This document shows, one piece after another, positions 49,415-57,661 of a DNA stretch of 64,000 nucleotides. The stretch lies in the NCBI RefSeq assembly GCF_003966125.1, contig NZ_RXMA01000001.1, positions 333,560 to 397,559 of the forward strand, written 5' to 3'. Each line of letters opens with the position of its first letter. Positions within the stretch are counted from its first letter, which is position 1. Under the pieces are notes generated by a model. It was not told the DNA's origin. It made no database searches and saw only the letters and a list, made by a program, of their open reading frames with translations. The translations under genes and the position numbers were made by a program. This DNA comes from Azospirillum griseum (GTDB lineage Bacteria > Pseudomonadota > Alphaproteobacteria > Azospirillales > Azospirillaceae).

Positions 49415-50659
49415 ATGTTGCACCGCCGCCAGACCCTTTCGCTGCTGATGACCAGCGCCGTCGCGCTGATCGCCGCCCTGACCGCCGGTTCCACATCCGC
49501 TCTCGCGCAGGCGGCCCCTGCGTCCTCCGCGCCGGTTCGGGTGGGTGAAATCAACAGCTACACCGGCCTGCCCGCCTTCACGATCCCGTACCGTCAGGGC
49601 TGGCAGCTTGCGGTGGAAGAGATCAACGCCAAGGGCGGCGTGCTCGGCGGGCGCAAGCTGGAGGTTGTCTCGCGCGACGACGCGGGCAAGCCCGACGACG
49701 CCGTGCGCGTGGCGCAGGAGCTGCTGAGCAGCGAAAAGGTCGATCTGCTGGCCGGAACCTATTTTTCGCACATCGGCTTGGCCGTGGCCGATTTCGCCGC
49801 GCGCAACAAGGTTCCCTTCGTCGCCGCCGAGCCGCTGACCGACGCCATCACCTGGAGCAAGGGCAACCGCTACAGCTTCCGCCTGCGCCCCAGCACCTAC
49901 ATGCAGGCGGCGATGCTGGTGGAGGAAGCCGCCAAGCTGCCCGCCAAGCGCTGGGCCACCGTCGCGCCGAATTACGAATATGGCCAGTCGGCGGTGACGT
50001 GGTTCAAGCAGTTGCTGAAGGAAAAGCGCCCCGACGTGGAGTTCGTCGCCGAGCAATGGCCGGCCCAAGGCAAGCTGGAGGCCGGACCGACGGTGCAGGC
50101 GCTGGCCGCCGCCAACCCCGAGGCGATCTTCAACGTCACCTTCGGTGCCGATCTGGCCAAGCTGGTGCGCGAGGGCGAGGGGCGCGGCCTGTTCAAGAAC
50201 CGCCGCGTCGTCAGCCTGTTGACCGGCGAGCCGGAGTATCTGGAGCCGATGAAGGACGAGGCCCCGGAGGGCTGGATCGTCACCGGCTACCCGTGGGAGC
50301 AGATCGACACGCCCGAACACAAGGCGTTCCGCGACGCCTACAGCGCGCGGTTCAAGGAATCGCCACGCCAAGGCTCCGTTGTCGGCTACGCCACGCTGAA
50401 GGCCATCGCCGCCGCGCTCGACAAGGCCGGATCGACCGAACCGGACAAGCTGGTGGCGGCCTTCCGGGGCCTGTCGCTGTCCAGCCCCTTCGGGCCGATC
50501 ACCTTCCGCGCGTCGGACCATCAGGCCACCATGGGGGCCTATGTCGGCGTGACCACGGTGAAGGACGGGCGCGGCACGATGAAGGATTGGCGCTACGCCG
50601 ACGGGGCCGCCTATCTGCCCGGCGACGAGGCGGTGCGGGCGCTGCGGCCGGCGGAGTAA
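49415..50659 (+). CDS. periplasmic binding protein of a branched-chain-amino-acid-type ABC importer
   Basis: 414 residues from ATG 49415 (MLHRRQTLSLLMTS), with a signal peptide ending ALAQA near residue 33. The type I periplasmic binding fold opens VRVGEINSYTGLPAFTIPYR and has INAKGGVLGGRKLEVVSRDD, the usual first lobe of LivJ-like and related proteins. The ligand may be an amino acid, urea-like or aromatic compound; the sequence does not say. The stop touches the start of the fused permease directly. Confidence 0.92.
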   Translation: MLHRRQTLSLLMTSAVALIAALTAGSTSALAQAAPASSAPVRVGEINSYTGLPAFTIPYRQGWQLAVEEINAKGGVLGGRKLEVVSRDDAGKPDDAVRVAQELLSSEKVDLLAGTYFSHIGLAVADFAARNKVPFVAAEPLTDAITWSKGNRYSFRLRPSTYMQAAMLVEEAAKLPAKRWATVAPNYEYGQSAVTWFKQLLKEKRPDVEFVAEQWPAQGKLEAGPTVQALAAANPEAIFNVTFGADLAKLVREGEGRGLFKNRRVVSLLTGEPEYLEPMKDEAPEGWIVTGYPWEQIDTPEHKAFRDAYSARFKESPRQGSVVGYATLKAIAAALDKAGSTEPDKLVAAFRGLSLSSPFGPITFRASDHQATMGAYVGVTTVKDGRGTMKDWRYADGAAYLPGDEAVRALRPAE

Positions 50660-52489
50660 ATGTCCTTCCTCCTCGTCCAGGCGCTCAGCGGGTTGGCCAC
50701 GGCGGCGACGCTGTTTCTGGTGTCGTCGGGGCTGACCATCGTCTTCGGCGTCACCCGCATCGTCAATTTCGCCCACGGCTCCCTCTGCATGATCGGGGCC
50801 TATCTCGGCTGGTCGTTGATCGAGCGGTTTGGCGGCAGCGTCGGCGGTTTCTGGGGCAGCGTCGCGCTGGCGTCGCTGGGGGCCGGGGCGCTGGGCGCGG
50901 CGATGGAGGTGGGTTTGCTGCGGCGGCTCTACCGCTCGCCGGAGCTGTTCCAACTGCTGGGGACCTTCGGCGTCGTGCTGGTGGCGCAGGACGCCGTGGC
51001 CTGGGTTTGGGGGCCGGAGGACCTGATGGGCCGTCGCGCGCCGGGGCTGAAGGGATCGGTCGACATTCTGGGCCAGCCCTTTCCGCTCTATGATCTGGTG
51101 CTGATCGGCTTGGGGCCGCTGGTGCTGGGCCTGCTGTGGCTGCTGTTCACCCGCACCCGCTGGGGCGTTCTGGTGCGCGCCGCCACCCAGGACCGCGACA
51201 TGGCGTCGGCCCTGGGGGTCGATCCGGCCCGGCTCTTCACCGGCGTGCTGTTTCTGGGGTCCGCGCTGGCCGGGTTGGGCGGCGCGTTGCAGGTCCCGCG
51301 CGAGGCGGTGAACCTGCACATGGACATGGCCATGATCGTCGAGGCCTTTGTCGTCGTCGTGGTCGGCGGCATGGGCAGCCTGACCGGGGCCTTTCTCGCC
51401 GCGCTGCTGATCGGCCAGTTGCAGGCCTTCGGCATCCTGGTGTTTCCGCAAATCACGCTGGTGCTGGTCTTCCTGTTCATGGCGGTGGTGCTGGTGCTGC
51501 GCCCGCACGGGCTGATGGGCCGGGCGGAGGACGCACCACCCGCCGCCGCCGCCGCCGCACCGGTGCTGCGACTCGGGAACCGGGGCGGCTGGATCGCCCT
51601 CGCGCTGCTGGCGCTGCTGGCCACCGCGCCGCTGCTGGTCGGCGATTACGCCGTGATTGTGCTGACCGAAATGGTCATCCTCGCCCTGTTCGCCGCCAGC
51701 CTGCATGTGCTGATCGGGTTGGGCGGGCTGGTGTCCTTCGGCCACGCCGCCTATTTCGGGTTGGGGGCCTATGGCGCGGCGTTGCTGGTTCGCCATCTGG
51801 GCGCGCCGATGCCGCTGGCGCTGGCCGCTGCCCCGCTGGTCGCCGGGCTGGGGGCGCTGATCGCGGGCTGGTTCTGTGTGCGGCGGTCGGGCCTGTATTT
51901 CGCCATGCTGACGCTGGCTTTCGCGCAAATCACCTGGTCGGTCGCCTTCCAATGGTCGGGCTTCACCGGCGGCGACAACGGGCTGTTGGGGATTTGGCCG
52001 TCGGCCTGGGCGTCGGGCAAGGCGGTGTATTATTGGCTGACGCTGGCGCTGTGCGCCGGGGCGTTGGCGCTGCTGCGGCGCGCGGCCTTCGCCCCCTTCG
52101 GCTACGCCCTGCGGGCCGGGCGCGATTCGGCCCTGCGCGCCGAGTCGGTGGGCATCGACGTGCGGCGGCACCAATGGTGTGCCTTTGCGCTGGCCGGATC
52201 GGCGGCCGGGCTGGCCGGTGGGCTGTACGCCTTCGCCAAGGGCAGCGTTTTCCCCACCCTGATGGCGGTGTCGGTGTCGGTCGACGCGCTGGTGATGATC
52301 CTGCTGGGCGGGGTGCAGACGGTCAGCGGGCCGCTGGCCGGGGCCGCCCTGTTCCATCTGCTGGAAAGCCAGGTGATGCGCGCCACCGATCTGTGGCGTC
52401 TGCTGCTGGGCCTGACCATCGTGGCGCTGGTGCTGCTGTTCCCGCGCGGCATCGTCGGCGTTCTGTCGAACCGACGGGAGCGGTCATGA
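50660..52489 (+). CDS. fused LivH-LivM-type ABC permease
   Basis: 609 residues that join the two permeases normally made by separate genes. Residues 1-285 are LivH-like (GLTIVFGVTRIVNFAHGSLC; VVVVGGMGSLTGAFLAALLI). An Ala/Pro linker near 290-310 (DAPPAAAAAAPV) leads to a LivM-like half (GLGGLVSFGHAAYFGLGAYG; the coupling loop near YALRAGRDSALRAESVGIDV; VMILLGGVQTVSGPLAGAAL). About 17-18 membrane helices. Starts at the base after the binding-protein stop and overlaps the next gene by 4 bases (ATGA). Confidence 0.93.
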   Translation: MSFLLVQALSGLATAATLFLVSSGLTIVFGVTRIVNFAHGSLCMIGAYLGWSLIERFGGSVGGFWGSVALASLGAGALGAAMEVGLLRRLYRSPELFQLLGTFGVVLVAQDAVAWVWGPEDLMGRRAPGLKGSVDILGQPFPLYDLVLIGLGPLVLGLLWLLFTRTRWGVLVRAATQDRDMASALGVDPARLFTGVLFLGSALAGLGGALQVPREAVNLHMDMAMIVEAFVVVVVGGMGSLTGAFLAALLIGQLQAFGILVFPQITLVLVFLFMAVVLVLRPHGLMGRAEDAPPAAAAAAPVLRLGNRGGWIALALLALLATAPLLVGDYAVIVLTEMVILALFAASLHVLIGLGGLVSFGHAAYFGLGAYGAALLVRHLGAPMPLALAAAPLVAGLGALIAGWFCVRRSGLYFAMLTLAFAQITWSVAFQWSGFTGGDNGLLGIWPSAWASGKAVYYWLTLALCAGALALLRRAAFAPFGYALRAGRDSALRAESVGIDVRRHQWCAFALAGSAAGLAGGLYAFAKGSVFPTLMAVSVSVDALVMILLGGVQTVSGPLAGAALFHLLESQVMRATDLWRLLLGLTIVALVLLFPRGIVGVLSNRRERS

Positions 52490-53229
52490 GCCAGTTGGAG
52501 GTGACGGATCTGGCGCGGGGCTTTGGCGGCGTGCAGGCGGTGCGCGGCGTGTCCTTCACCCTGGAGTCGGGGGAGCTGCTGGCCCTGATCGGCCCGAACG
52601 GCGCGGGGAAAAGCACCTGCTTCAACCTGCTGAACGGCCAGTTGCGCCCCGATTCGGGCCGCGTGCGCCTGGATGGCGTCGATCTGGTCGGGCGGACGCC
52701 GCGCCGCATCTGGGCGATGGGCGTCGGGCGGACCTTCCAGATCACCGCGACCTTTGCCTCGATGACGGTGGCGGAGAATGTCCAAACGGTGCTGCTGTCG
52801 CGCGCGCGTCGGCTGTTCGGCCTGTGGCGTCCGGCCAGCCGCCAGTTCCGGGACGAGGCGCTGGCCCTGCTCGCCCGTGTCGGCATGGCCGATCAGGCCG
52901 ACCGGCCTTGCGGCGTGCTCGCCTATGGCGATCTGAAGCGGGTCGAACTGGCGATGGCGCTGGCGAGCGACCCGAAAATCCTGCTGATGGACGAACCGAC
53001 CGCCGGAATGGCCCCCGCCGAACGGCTGGAGTTGATGGCGCTGACCGCCGCGCTGGTGCGCGAACGCGGTCTGGCGGTGCTGTTCACCGAACACGACATG
53101 GATGTGGTGTTCGGCCACGCCACCCGCCTGCTGGTGCTGGACCGGGGGACCATCATCGCCGATGGCCCGCCCGACGCGGTGCGCACTGACCGCCGTGTGC
53201 AAGCCGTGTATCTGGGAGACGAGTCGTGA
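52486..53229 (+). CDS. livG: LivG-type ABC ATPase
   Basis: 247 residues. Walker A GPNGAGKST near 40, the LivG phrase GVGRTFQITATFASMTVAEN near 80, a degenerate signature with LAYGDLKRVELAMALAS in place of LSGGQ, Walker B ILLMDEPTAGM and the switch histidine in TEHDMDVVF. Translationally coupled to the permease (ATGA) and to livF (GTGA). The weak signature motif is usual for LivG. Confidence 0.93.
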   Translation: MSQLEVTDLARGFGGVQAVRGVSFTLESGELLALIGPNGAGKSTCFNLLNGQLRPDSGRVRLDGVDLVGRTPRRIWAMGVGRTFQITATFASMTVAENVQTVLLSRARRLFGLWRPASRQFRDEALALLARVGMADQADRPCGVLAYGDLKRVELAMALASDPKILLMDEPTAGMAPAERLELMALTAALVRERGLAVLFTEHDMDVVFGHATRLLVLDRGTIIADGPPDAVRTDRRVQAVYLGDES

Positions 53230-53963
53230 CCCCGCCCGCCCCCCACACCCCGTCCGACCCGCTGCTGCGCGTGGAGGGGCTTCAGGTCTGGTACGGGCAC
53301 GCCCACATCCTGACCGGCGTCGATCTGACCGTTGGGCGCGGCGAGGTGGTGGCGCTGATCGGCCGCAACGGCGCGGGCAAGACCACGACGCTGAAGGCGA
53401 TCATGGGGTTGGCCGAGTCGCGGCGCGGCAACGTCACGTTCGACGGACGCCCGATCGGGACGCTTCCGCCCCACGCCATCGCCCGCCTGGGCCTGGGCTA
53501 TGTTCCCGAAGACCGGCGGATCTTCGCCGATCTGACGGTGGACGAGAATCTGGAGGTGGGCCGCCAACCGCCCCGCCCCGGCGCGCCGCATTGGACGCCG
53601 GACCGGCTGTTTGCGCTGTTTCCCAATCTGGCGGCGATGCGCGGGCGGCGCGGCACGCGGATGAGCGGCGGCGAACAGCAAATGCTGACGCTGGCCCGCA
53701 CCCTGATGGGCAACCCGACCCTGCTGCTGCTCGACGAGCCATCCGAAGGGCTGGCCCCGATCATCGTCCGCCAGATGGCCGACGCGGTGCGGCGGTTGAA
53801 GGCCGAAGGCCTGTCGGTTCTGGTGTCGGAGCAGAACACCAGCTTTGCCGCCGCCGTGGCCGACCGGGCCAGCGTTCTGGAAAAGGGACAGGTGCGGTGG
53901 TCGGGCCGGATGGCCGATCTGATGGCCGATGAGGCGGTGCGCCGGACCTATCTGGCGGTGTGA
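53226..53963 (+). CDS. livF: LivF-type ABC ATPase
   Basis: 245 residues from a GTG start overlapping the livG stop. Walker A GRNGAGKTT near 50, LGLGYVPEDRRIFADLTVDE typical of LivF, signature MSGGEQQMLTLARTLMGNP and Walker B LLLDEPSEGLAP. Together with LivG it powers the fused permease. The stop codon lies inside a 17-base tandem duplication. Confidence 0.94.
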   Translation: MTPPAPHTPSDPLLRVEGLQVWYGHAHILTGVDLTVGRGEVVALIGRNGAGKTTTLKAIMGLAESRRGNVTFDGRPIGTLPPHAIARLGLGYVPEDRRIFADLTVDENLEVGRQPPRPGAPHWTPDRLFALFPNLAAMRGRRGTRMSGGEQQMLTLARTLMGNPTLLLLDEPSEGLAPIIVRQMADAVRRLKAEGLSVLVSEQNTSFAAAVADRASVLEKGQVRWSGRMADLMADEAVRRTYLAV

Positions 53964-53984
53964 AAAATCTGGCGGTGTGAAAAA
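53951..53984 (+). repeat. 17-base tandem duplication at the livF stop
   Basis: TCTGGCGGTGTGAAAAA occurs twice without a gap (53951-53967, 53968-53984). The first copy encodes the last residues and the stop of livF. Confidence 0.95.
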
Positions 53985-53998
53985 AGCGCAAACGCCGC

Positions 53999-54238
53999 TC
54001 AGGCAAACATGTCCAACAGGCGCTGGGTGTTTTCCTGTGTTGCTTCAAACACCTTGGCGTTGGCGGCGAAATCGGTCTGGGCGTTGGTGATGCTGACCAC
54101 GACCGCCGGATCCAGGTTCCCCGCCGCGATCTGCTCCGCCCCATCGGCCACCCGGGCCTGCGCGTCCTGCAACCCCTCCAGGGCTGAGGCTTGCGGTTGG
54201 AACAGCGTGGGGGTGGAGGAAACCGAACCGATGCCCAT
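53999..54238 (-). CDS. 79-residue protein with a flagellar-rod-like C-terminal motif
   Basis: Starts MGIGSVSSTPTLFQPQASAL and ends QTDFAANAKVFEATQENTQRLL-DMFA. The end closely resembles the C-terminal D0 helix of flagellar rod and hook proteins (FlgC, FlgE: Q-x-x-F-x-A-N-A-K...LL). The rest of those proteins is missing. It could be a small standalone protein of the kind annotated as flagellar basal-body-like in alphaproteobacteria. No flagellar genes are near. ATG 54238 opens the conserved part; the frame extends to 54406 without likely coding. Confidence 0.6.
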   Translation of the reverse strand: MGIGSVSSTPTLFQPQASALEGLQDAQARVADGAEQIAAGNLDPAVVVSITNAQTDFAANAKVFEATQENTQRLLDMFA

Positions 54239-54418
54239 GGCCGTCGCTTTCAAAAAGACGCACTCGGAGGATCTTACCGACGCAGCGGTAAAGCCTTGGT
54301 GAACGCGCCGGTCGCGGGATAATGCCATCGGACCCGTGTGCCCACATAGTTTCTGTTGCCGTTGAGCAACAGGCAACGGTGGAACACGGGCGCGATGCTC
54401 CGTCATGGACTGAAGGAC

Positions 54419-54446
54419 TTGCGGGAAACCCTGATTTTGCTATTGT
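54419..54446 (+). promoter_or_regulatory. candidate promoter of the MmgR-like small RNA
   Basis: TTGCGG (54419-54424), 16 bases, then TATTGT (54441-54446), placing the start near 54452, at the foot of the first hairpin of the small RNA. Confidence 0.5.
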
Positions 54447-54449
54447 TGC

Positions 54450-54532
54450 AGCGCAGCAAGCGATTGCTGCCTCGCCCTTCTTGGGCGTTTCCTCCCTAAA
54501 CTTCAAGGCCGCTGTCCTCAGCGGCCTTTTTT
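54450..54532 (+). ncRNA. MmgR/suhB (alpha-r8)-type small RNA with anti-Shine-Dalgarno motif
   Basis: Three hairpins: GCAGCAA-GCGA-TTGCTGC (54453-54470, GNRA-type loop), CGCCC-TTCTT-GGGCG (54473-54487) and the terminator AAGGCCGCT/AGCGGCCTT with a T run (54505-54532). Between the second and third lies unpaired TTTCCTCCCTAAACTTC (54488-54504). The unpaired UUUCCUCCCU block between these stems is, as I recall, the hallmark of the MmgR/suhB family of alphaproteobacteria, which regulates polyhydroxybutyrate storage in Sinorhizobium. It may pair with ribosome binding sites of target mRNAs. No reading frame explains the terminator. Confidence 0.8.
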
Positions 54533-54927
54533 CTGCCAGAAAGGCGGGGAGCAAGGCAATCCCTAACAAAGGTCATAGTCCCCGACCGCAAAGCCTTGGA
54601 ATCCCTGAACCTGTCAGACCACCTTCCGCCCCAACACCCACCAAAACAGCCTCCTGTGGTCTTGCGAACAGTTTGCTCGGAAAGCATTTCTTTGATTGCC
54701 CAACGGCTTTTGTCAAACCGTCTGCCCGCAAAGCGCTGACACGCGCAAAAGCTGTCGGACGACTGAAGCCCAAGACCCGCTGCAGAATGGCAAAATTTCC
54801 CGCGTGCCCTTCCAAAAAAATGCGCGCGAATGGCCGCAGCCACACGGAACCCCCTGCCCCCGACACGCGAACTGTCGTATAGAGACCGCCGAACCGATCC
54901 ACATCACCGACCTTGCGGGAGCGTCAC
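54533..54927. other. intergenic stretch without a recognised gene
   Basis: About 400 bases with lower GC than the neighbours and no family-like frame on either strand. TATAGA at 54878-54883 could be the -10 of a promoter for the micro-peptide that follows, though no good -35 is seen. Confidence 0.4.
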
Positions 54928-54990
54928 ATGGACATCGCCATCATGGTTCTGGCCGTCGTTTTCTTCTTCTGGCAGACCATTTCCGAGTGA
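54928..54990 (+). CDS. 20-residue membrane micro-peptide (candidate)
   Basis: The peptide MDIAIMVLAVVFFFWQTISE is one strongly hydrophobic helix with acidic ends. GCGGGAG lies 5-11 bases before the ATG, TATAGA is 45 bases upstream, and an intrinsic terminator follows at 55063-55097. The whole thus has the form of a complete small gene. No family is recognised. It could be a small regulator of a membrane complex; that is inference from shape only. Confidence 0.5.
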   Translation: MDIAIMVLAVVFFFWQTISE

Positions 54991-55062
54991 TCGGCCGGGC
55001 GGTTCCGCCGCCTTGCCTCCCAACCCACCCCCGCCCAACCGGGCGCGTTCGGGTGGCGCACC

Positions 55063-55097
55063 AAAAAGGGCGGCCCAACACGGGTACCGCCCTTTTT
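55063..55097 (+). terminator. intrinsic terminator after the micro-peptide
   Basis: AAAAAGGGCGG (55063-55073) pairs with CCGCCCTTTTT (55087-55097), usable in both directions. Confidence 0.85.
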
Positions 55098-55170
55098 GCT
55101 GACTAGGTTCGACAAGGCCAAACTCCACACGGTTGAACGCCCCCACGGACGCCCAGACCGTTCCACACCG

Positions 55171-55485
55171 CTATTCAGCGGCCACGGGCGGCTCCAAACG
55201 GGCCTGAGTCGACGCGATCAGCCGCAACGTCTCCATGATCGAACCGATGGCTTCGTGCAGATCGGCTTGCTCCCGGAGTCCCGGCAAATCGAACAGCACG
55301 CTTTCCAGTTCAACGGCCGCGTCCTGCAAGCTGGCGCACGCCTGTTCCAGATGACGCCCAGCCTCCAAACGCTTTGCAATCCGCAAACCAGTCGCAATGT
55401 CACCCGCCCGAGTCGCATTTCGATTTGCAAATTGCGAATCCGACGGCGCGCTCCCGCTTTGGATTCCCAGCACTTTCCGCATCAT
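55171..55485 (-). CDS. hypothetical helical protein
   Basis: 104 residues from ATG 55485 (MMRKVLGIQSGSAPSDSQFA), after GGGGGAATGG. The rest is mostly helical (IAKRLEAGRHLEQACASLQD; LHEAIGSIMETLRLIASTQA) with no signal peptide, cysteine or catalytic motif. I do not recognise it. The frame is open to 55722 but that part overlaps the next gene upstream and is not gene-like. Confidence is in it being a gene, not in a role. Confidence 0.55.
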   Translation of the reverse strand: MMRKVLGIQSGSAPSDSQFANRNATRAGDIATGLRIAKRLEAGRHLEQACASLQDAAVELESVLFDLPGLREQADLHEAIGSIMETLRLIASTQARLEPPVAAE

Positions 55486-55553
55486 GGGCCATTCCCCCGC
55501 TTGCTCTGGGCGGGAATGCAGCAAAATCCACGCCAAAAGTAGGGTATCTGGGA

Positions 55554-56330
55554 TCAATCCATCACCCACACCCCCGCGCGCCAACGCCCGGCGGTCAGAC
55601 CGCCATCGGCGGTGCGATGAACGCCCCAGCCTTCGGGCTGCCCATTGTGGAACTGCCCGGCAAAGCGCCCACCATCGGGGTACCGCATCACGCCCAAACC
55701 GGTCATCAGATCGTCCACCCACTCCCCGTCATACCGTGCGCCGTTGGCAAAGCGGTACGCGCCCAGCCCCGCGCGGCGGGGTTGGGTTTGCGCTGGGTCG
55801 GTGCGCCATTCCCCATCATAGCGGTCGCCGTTGGGAAAGGCGTGGCCCCACGCCCCCGCATCCCCTCCGGCCCGCGCCCGCTCCGCCGCTCGTTGCGCGC
55901 GGTCGGCGGCCTCCAACGCGCGTTGCTCCATGGCGGCGGCCTCGGCATCCGACAGGGCCGCCGGGGTCGTTTCCTTGGGGTTGGCAGCAGGCTCCGCCAC
56001 CGGAGTCGCCTCAATCGCGGCGCGCGGCTGGGCGGCGACCGGCGGCGGCGGCTCCCCCCAGCGGTCGGACAAGCTTCCGGCGGTGACGTAACCAATCCGT
56101 CCCGCCGCGTCGCGAATCTTCACCCAACTTCCCACGGTGGGAGACGGCAGCACCGTCACGGCGGCCCCCACCGCCAGCGATGCCACCCCCTTCGCGCCCA
56201 CCGCCGGACGGTCAAAGATCATCGCCCCGCCAACCGCAACATAGTCCCCTGGCGGCAGCGCACCCGCCACAGCGTGGGTCGGCCCAACCAGCCCCAACCA
56301 CGCCACAGCCACAGCCATCATCCGCGTCAT
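55554..56330 (-). CDS. secreted SH3/MORN-repeat protein
   Basis: 258 residues. MTRMMAVAVAWLGLVG...THAVAG is a signal peptide. Residues about 25-95 form a bacterial SH3-type domain (VGAAVTVLPSPTVGSWVKIR; RIGYVTAGSLSDRW). An Ala-rich helical stretch (130-160) leads to three or four MORN repeats (FPNGDRYDGEW, FANGARYDGEWVDD, YPDGGRFAGQFHNGQPEGWG). Probably a periplasmic cell-wall or membrane-associated protein. The start is a choice between 56330 and 56321. Confidence 0.8.
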   Translation of the reverse strand: MTRMMAVAVAWLGLVGPTHAVAGALPPGDYVAVGGAMIFDRPAVGAKGVASLAVGAAVTVLPSPTVGSWVKIRDAAGRIGYVTAGSLSDRWGEPPPPVAAQPRAAIEATPVAEPAANPKETTPAALSDAEAAAMEQRALEAADRAQRAAERARAGGDAGAWGHAFPNGDRYDGEWRTDPAQTQPRRAGLGAYRFANGARYDGEWVDDLMTGLGVMRYPDGGRFAGQFHNGQPEGWGVHRTADGGLTAGRWRAGVWVMD

Positions 56331-56470
56331 CCCACGCCCCCAGCGGTTCGCACCACGCCCCGCCTCCGCAGCAGCCCAGAGATCCGGCATCGCGCGCGAG
56401 GTTGCGCTTTTCCTTTGGGGCAAAGCCGCCTATATGACGCGCTTTCCGATTCGCACAAAGGACCCCTCCC

Positions 56471-56734
56471 ATGCCGCCCGCCAAGCCGACCGTCGCCAAG
56501 ATGACCGATACGGAAGTTGCCCGCGTCCAGGCCTATCTGCGCAAGACCCTGGGCAACACCAAGATCGTGATCGAGCCGCCCGCCAAGGCCGGCCAGTCGG
56601 CGGAAGTGTCGATCGACGGCGAGTTCATCGGCACCCTGCACCGCGACGTGGACGAGGGCGAGGTTTCCTACGATCTGCACATCTCGATCCTGGAAGAGGA
56701 TCTGCCGGAGCTGCCGACCATCCCGCGCCGCTGA
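56471..56734 (+). CDS. DUF3126 family protein
   Basis: 87 residues; the core TEVARVQAYLRKTLGNTKIV and GEFIGTLHRDVDEGEVSYDL (key FIGTLHRDVDEGEVSY) matches DUF3126, a small conserved alphaproteobacterial protein of unknown role. Start ATG 56471 follows AAAGGA. It is divergent from the MORN protein. Confidence 0.9.
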   Translation: MPPAKPTVAKMTDTEVARVQAYLRKTLGNTKIVIEPPAKAGQSAEVSIDGEFIGTLHRDVDEGEVSYDLHISILEEDLPELPTIPRR

Positions 56735-56829
56735 TCCGCCGTTTCCATCCCCCGCAGGAGCGCACCCGTTGCGCCCGGCGGGGTGGACGCGCCCACAGCG
56801 CCCATCACCAACGCGGTCTCCACGCGCCC

Positions 56830-57459
56830 TCACCGGCTGTGCGCGCGCAGTTCCGCCGACAGCGCGGCCAGCAGGGTTTCCCCGCCCGACAGGGTCAGCC
56901 CCCGCACCAGCACGATGCCGCGCTTGCCGCCGCGCCGGTGCATGACCAGCCGCACCGTCGAACTCTTAGCCGCCCGCATCGCCGCCTTCACCGCGTCGTT
57001 CGCCAGCACCTGCCCGCCCGCCAGCGCCAGTTCCGCCTTGTGGCCATAGCTGTGCTGCGGGTCGATCCAGGCAAAGAACAGCGGGTGCCCGCCGACCAGC
57101 GGGTACAGCGCCAGATCGCGAATCGTCTCGTGCGGGTAGAGATGATGGTCATCCACCGACAGGCCAACCGGCGTCACCCCCAACCGCACCGCGCGCCGCC
57201 GCACGGTCTCGCTCAACGTCACCACATACATCAACAGCACCGGCACCGCGCAAAGCGCCGCCAGCCATTGCAGCATCGTGGCGACGTAATCGGGGGCCAG
57301 TCCCGCCCCGGCAATGAACCCGATGGCCAGCAACCCGGCAATCAACAGATAACGCGTGCGCATGCGCGGGCTGAAGGACGGGGTGGCGACAAAGACCACG
57401 CCGGTCGCGGCGTCCTCGCGCGTGATCTCCAGGGGCGGGGGCGGTGGTTGGGTCGGCAT
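56830..57459 (-). CDS. hypothetical membrane protein with two helices
   Basis: 209 residues from ATG 57459 (MPTQPPPPPLEITREDAATG). Two adjacent membrane helices occupy about 36-82 (LLIAGLLAIGFIAGAGLA; LQWLAALCAVPVLLMYVVTL). A mostly soluble C-terminal domain follows, with VDDHHLYPHETIRDLALYPL and RRGGKRGIVLVRGLTLSGGE. No family recognised; the helix-then-PH-like layout recalls bacterial PH-domain membrane proteins, but this is only a resemblance. Confidence 0.7.
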   Translation of the reverse strand: MPTQPPPPPLEITREDAATGVVFVATPSFSPRMRTRYLLIAGLLAIGFIAGAGLAPDYVATMLQWLAALCAVPVLLMYVVTLSETVRRRAVRLGVTPVGLSVDDHHLYPHETIRDLALYPLVGGHPLFFAWIDPQHSYGHKAELALAGGQVLANDAVKAAMRAAKSSTVRLVMHRRGGKRGIVLVRGLTLSGGETLLAALSAELRAHSR

Positions 57460-57661
57460 GGCGGCGATCCTGCGGGGGAACGGGCGGGGCGTCCAGCCCT
57501 TTCCAACCTTTTGCCATATCGGAATTTTCCGGTTCCGAATCAAGCGTCTGCCCACCATTCCCTGCGCCCCGTGGGGACTCTGGCGCGGCGCGCGGCGCGG
57601 TGATAGCGTGCCCCTTGAACAATTGCCCGTGAACAATTTCCCGCCAGAAGGACCATTCCCC

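Noticed and set aside
49271..52357. 1028-codon minus-strand frame opposite the branched-chain-type importer
   Set aside because: It is the complement of well-supported coupled genes with matching motifs, and its own translation is a low-complexity Gln/Arg/His/Pro sequence.
51136..52485. Upstream extension of the livG frame inside the fused permease gene
   Set aside because: It is the shadow frame of the permease. LivG homology begins at ATG 52486, which overlaps the permease stop in the usual ATGA fashion.
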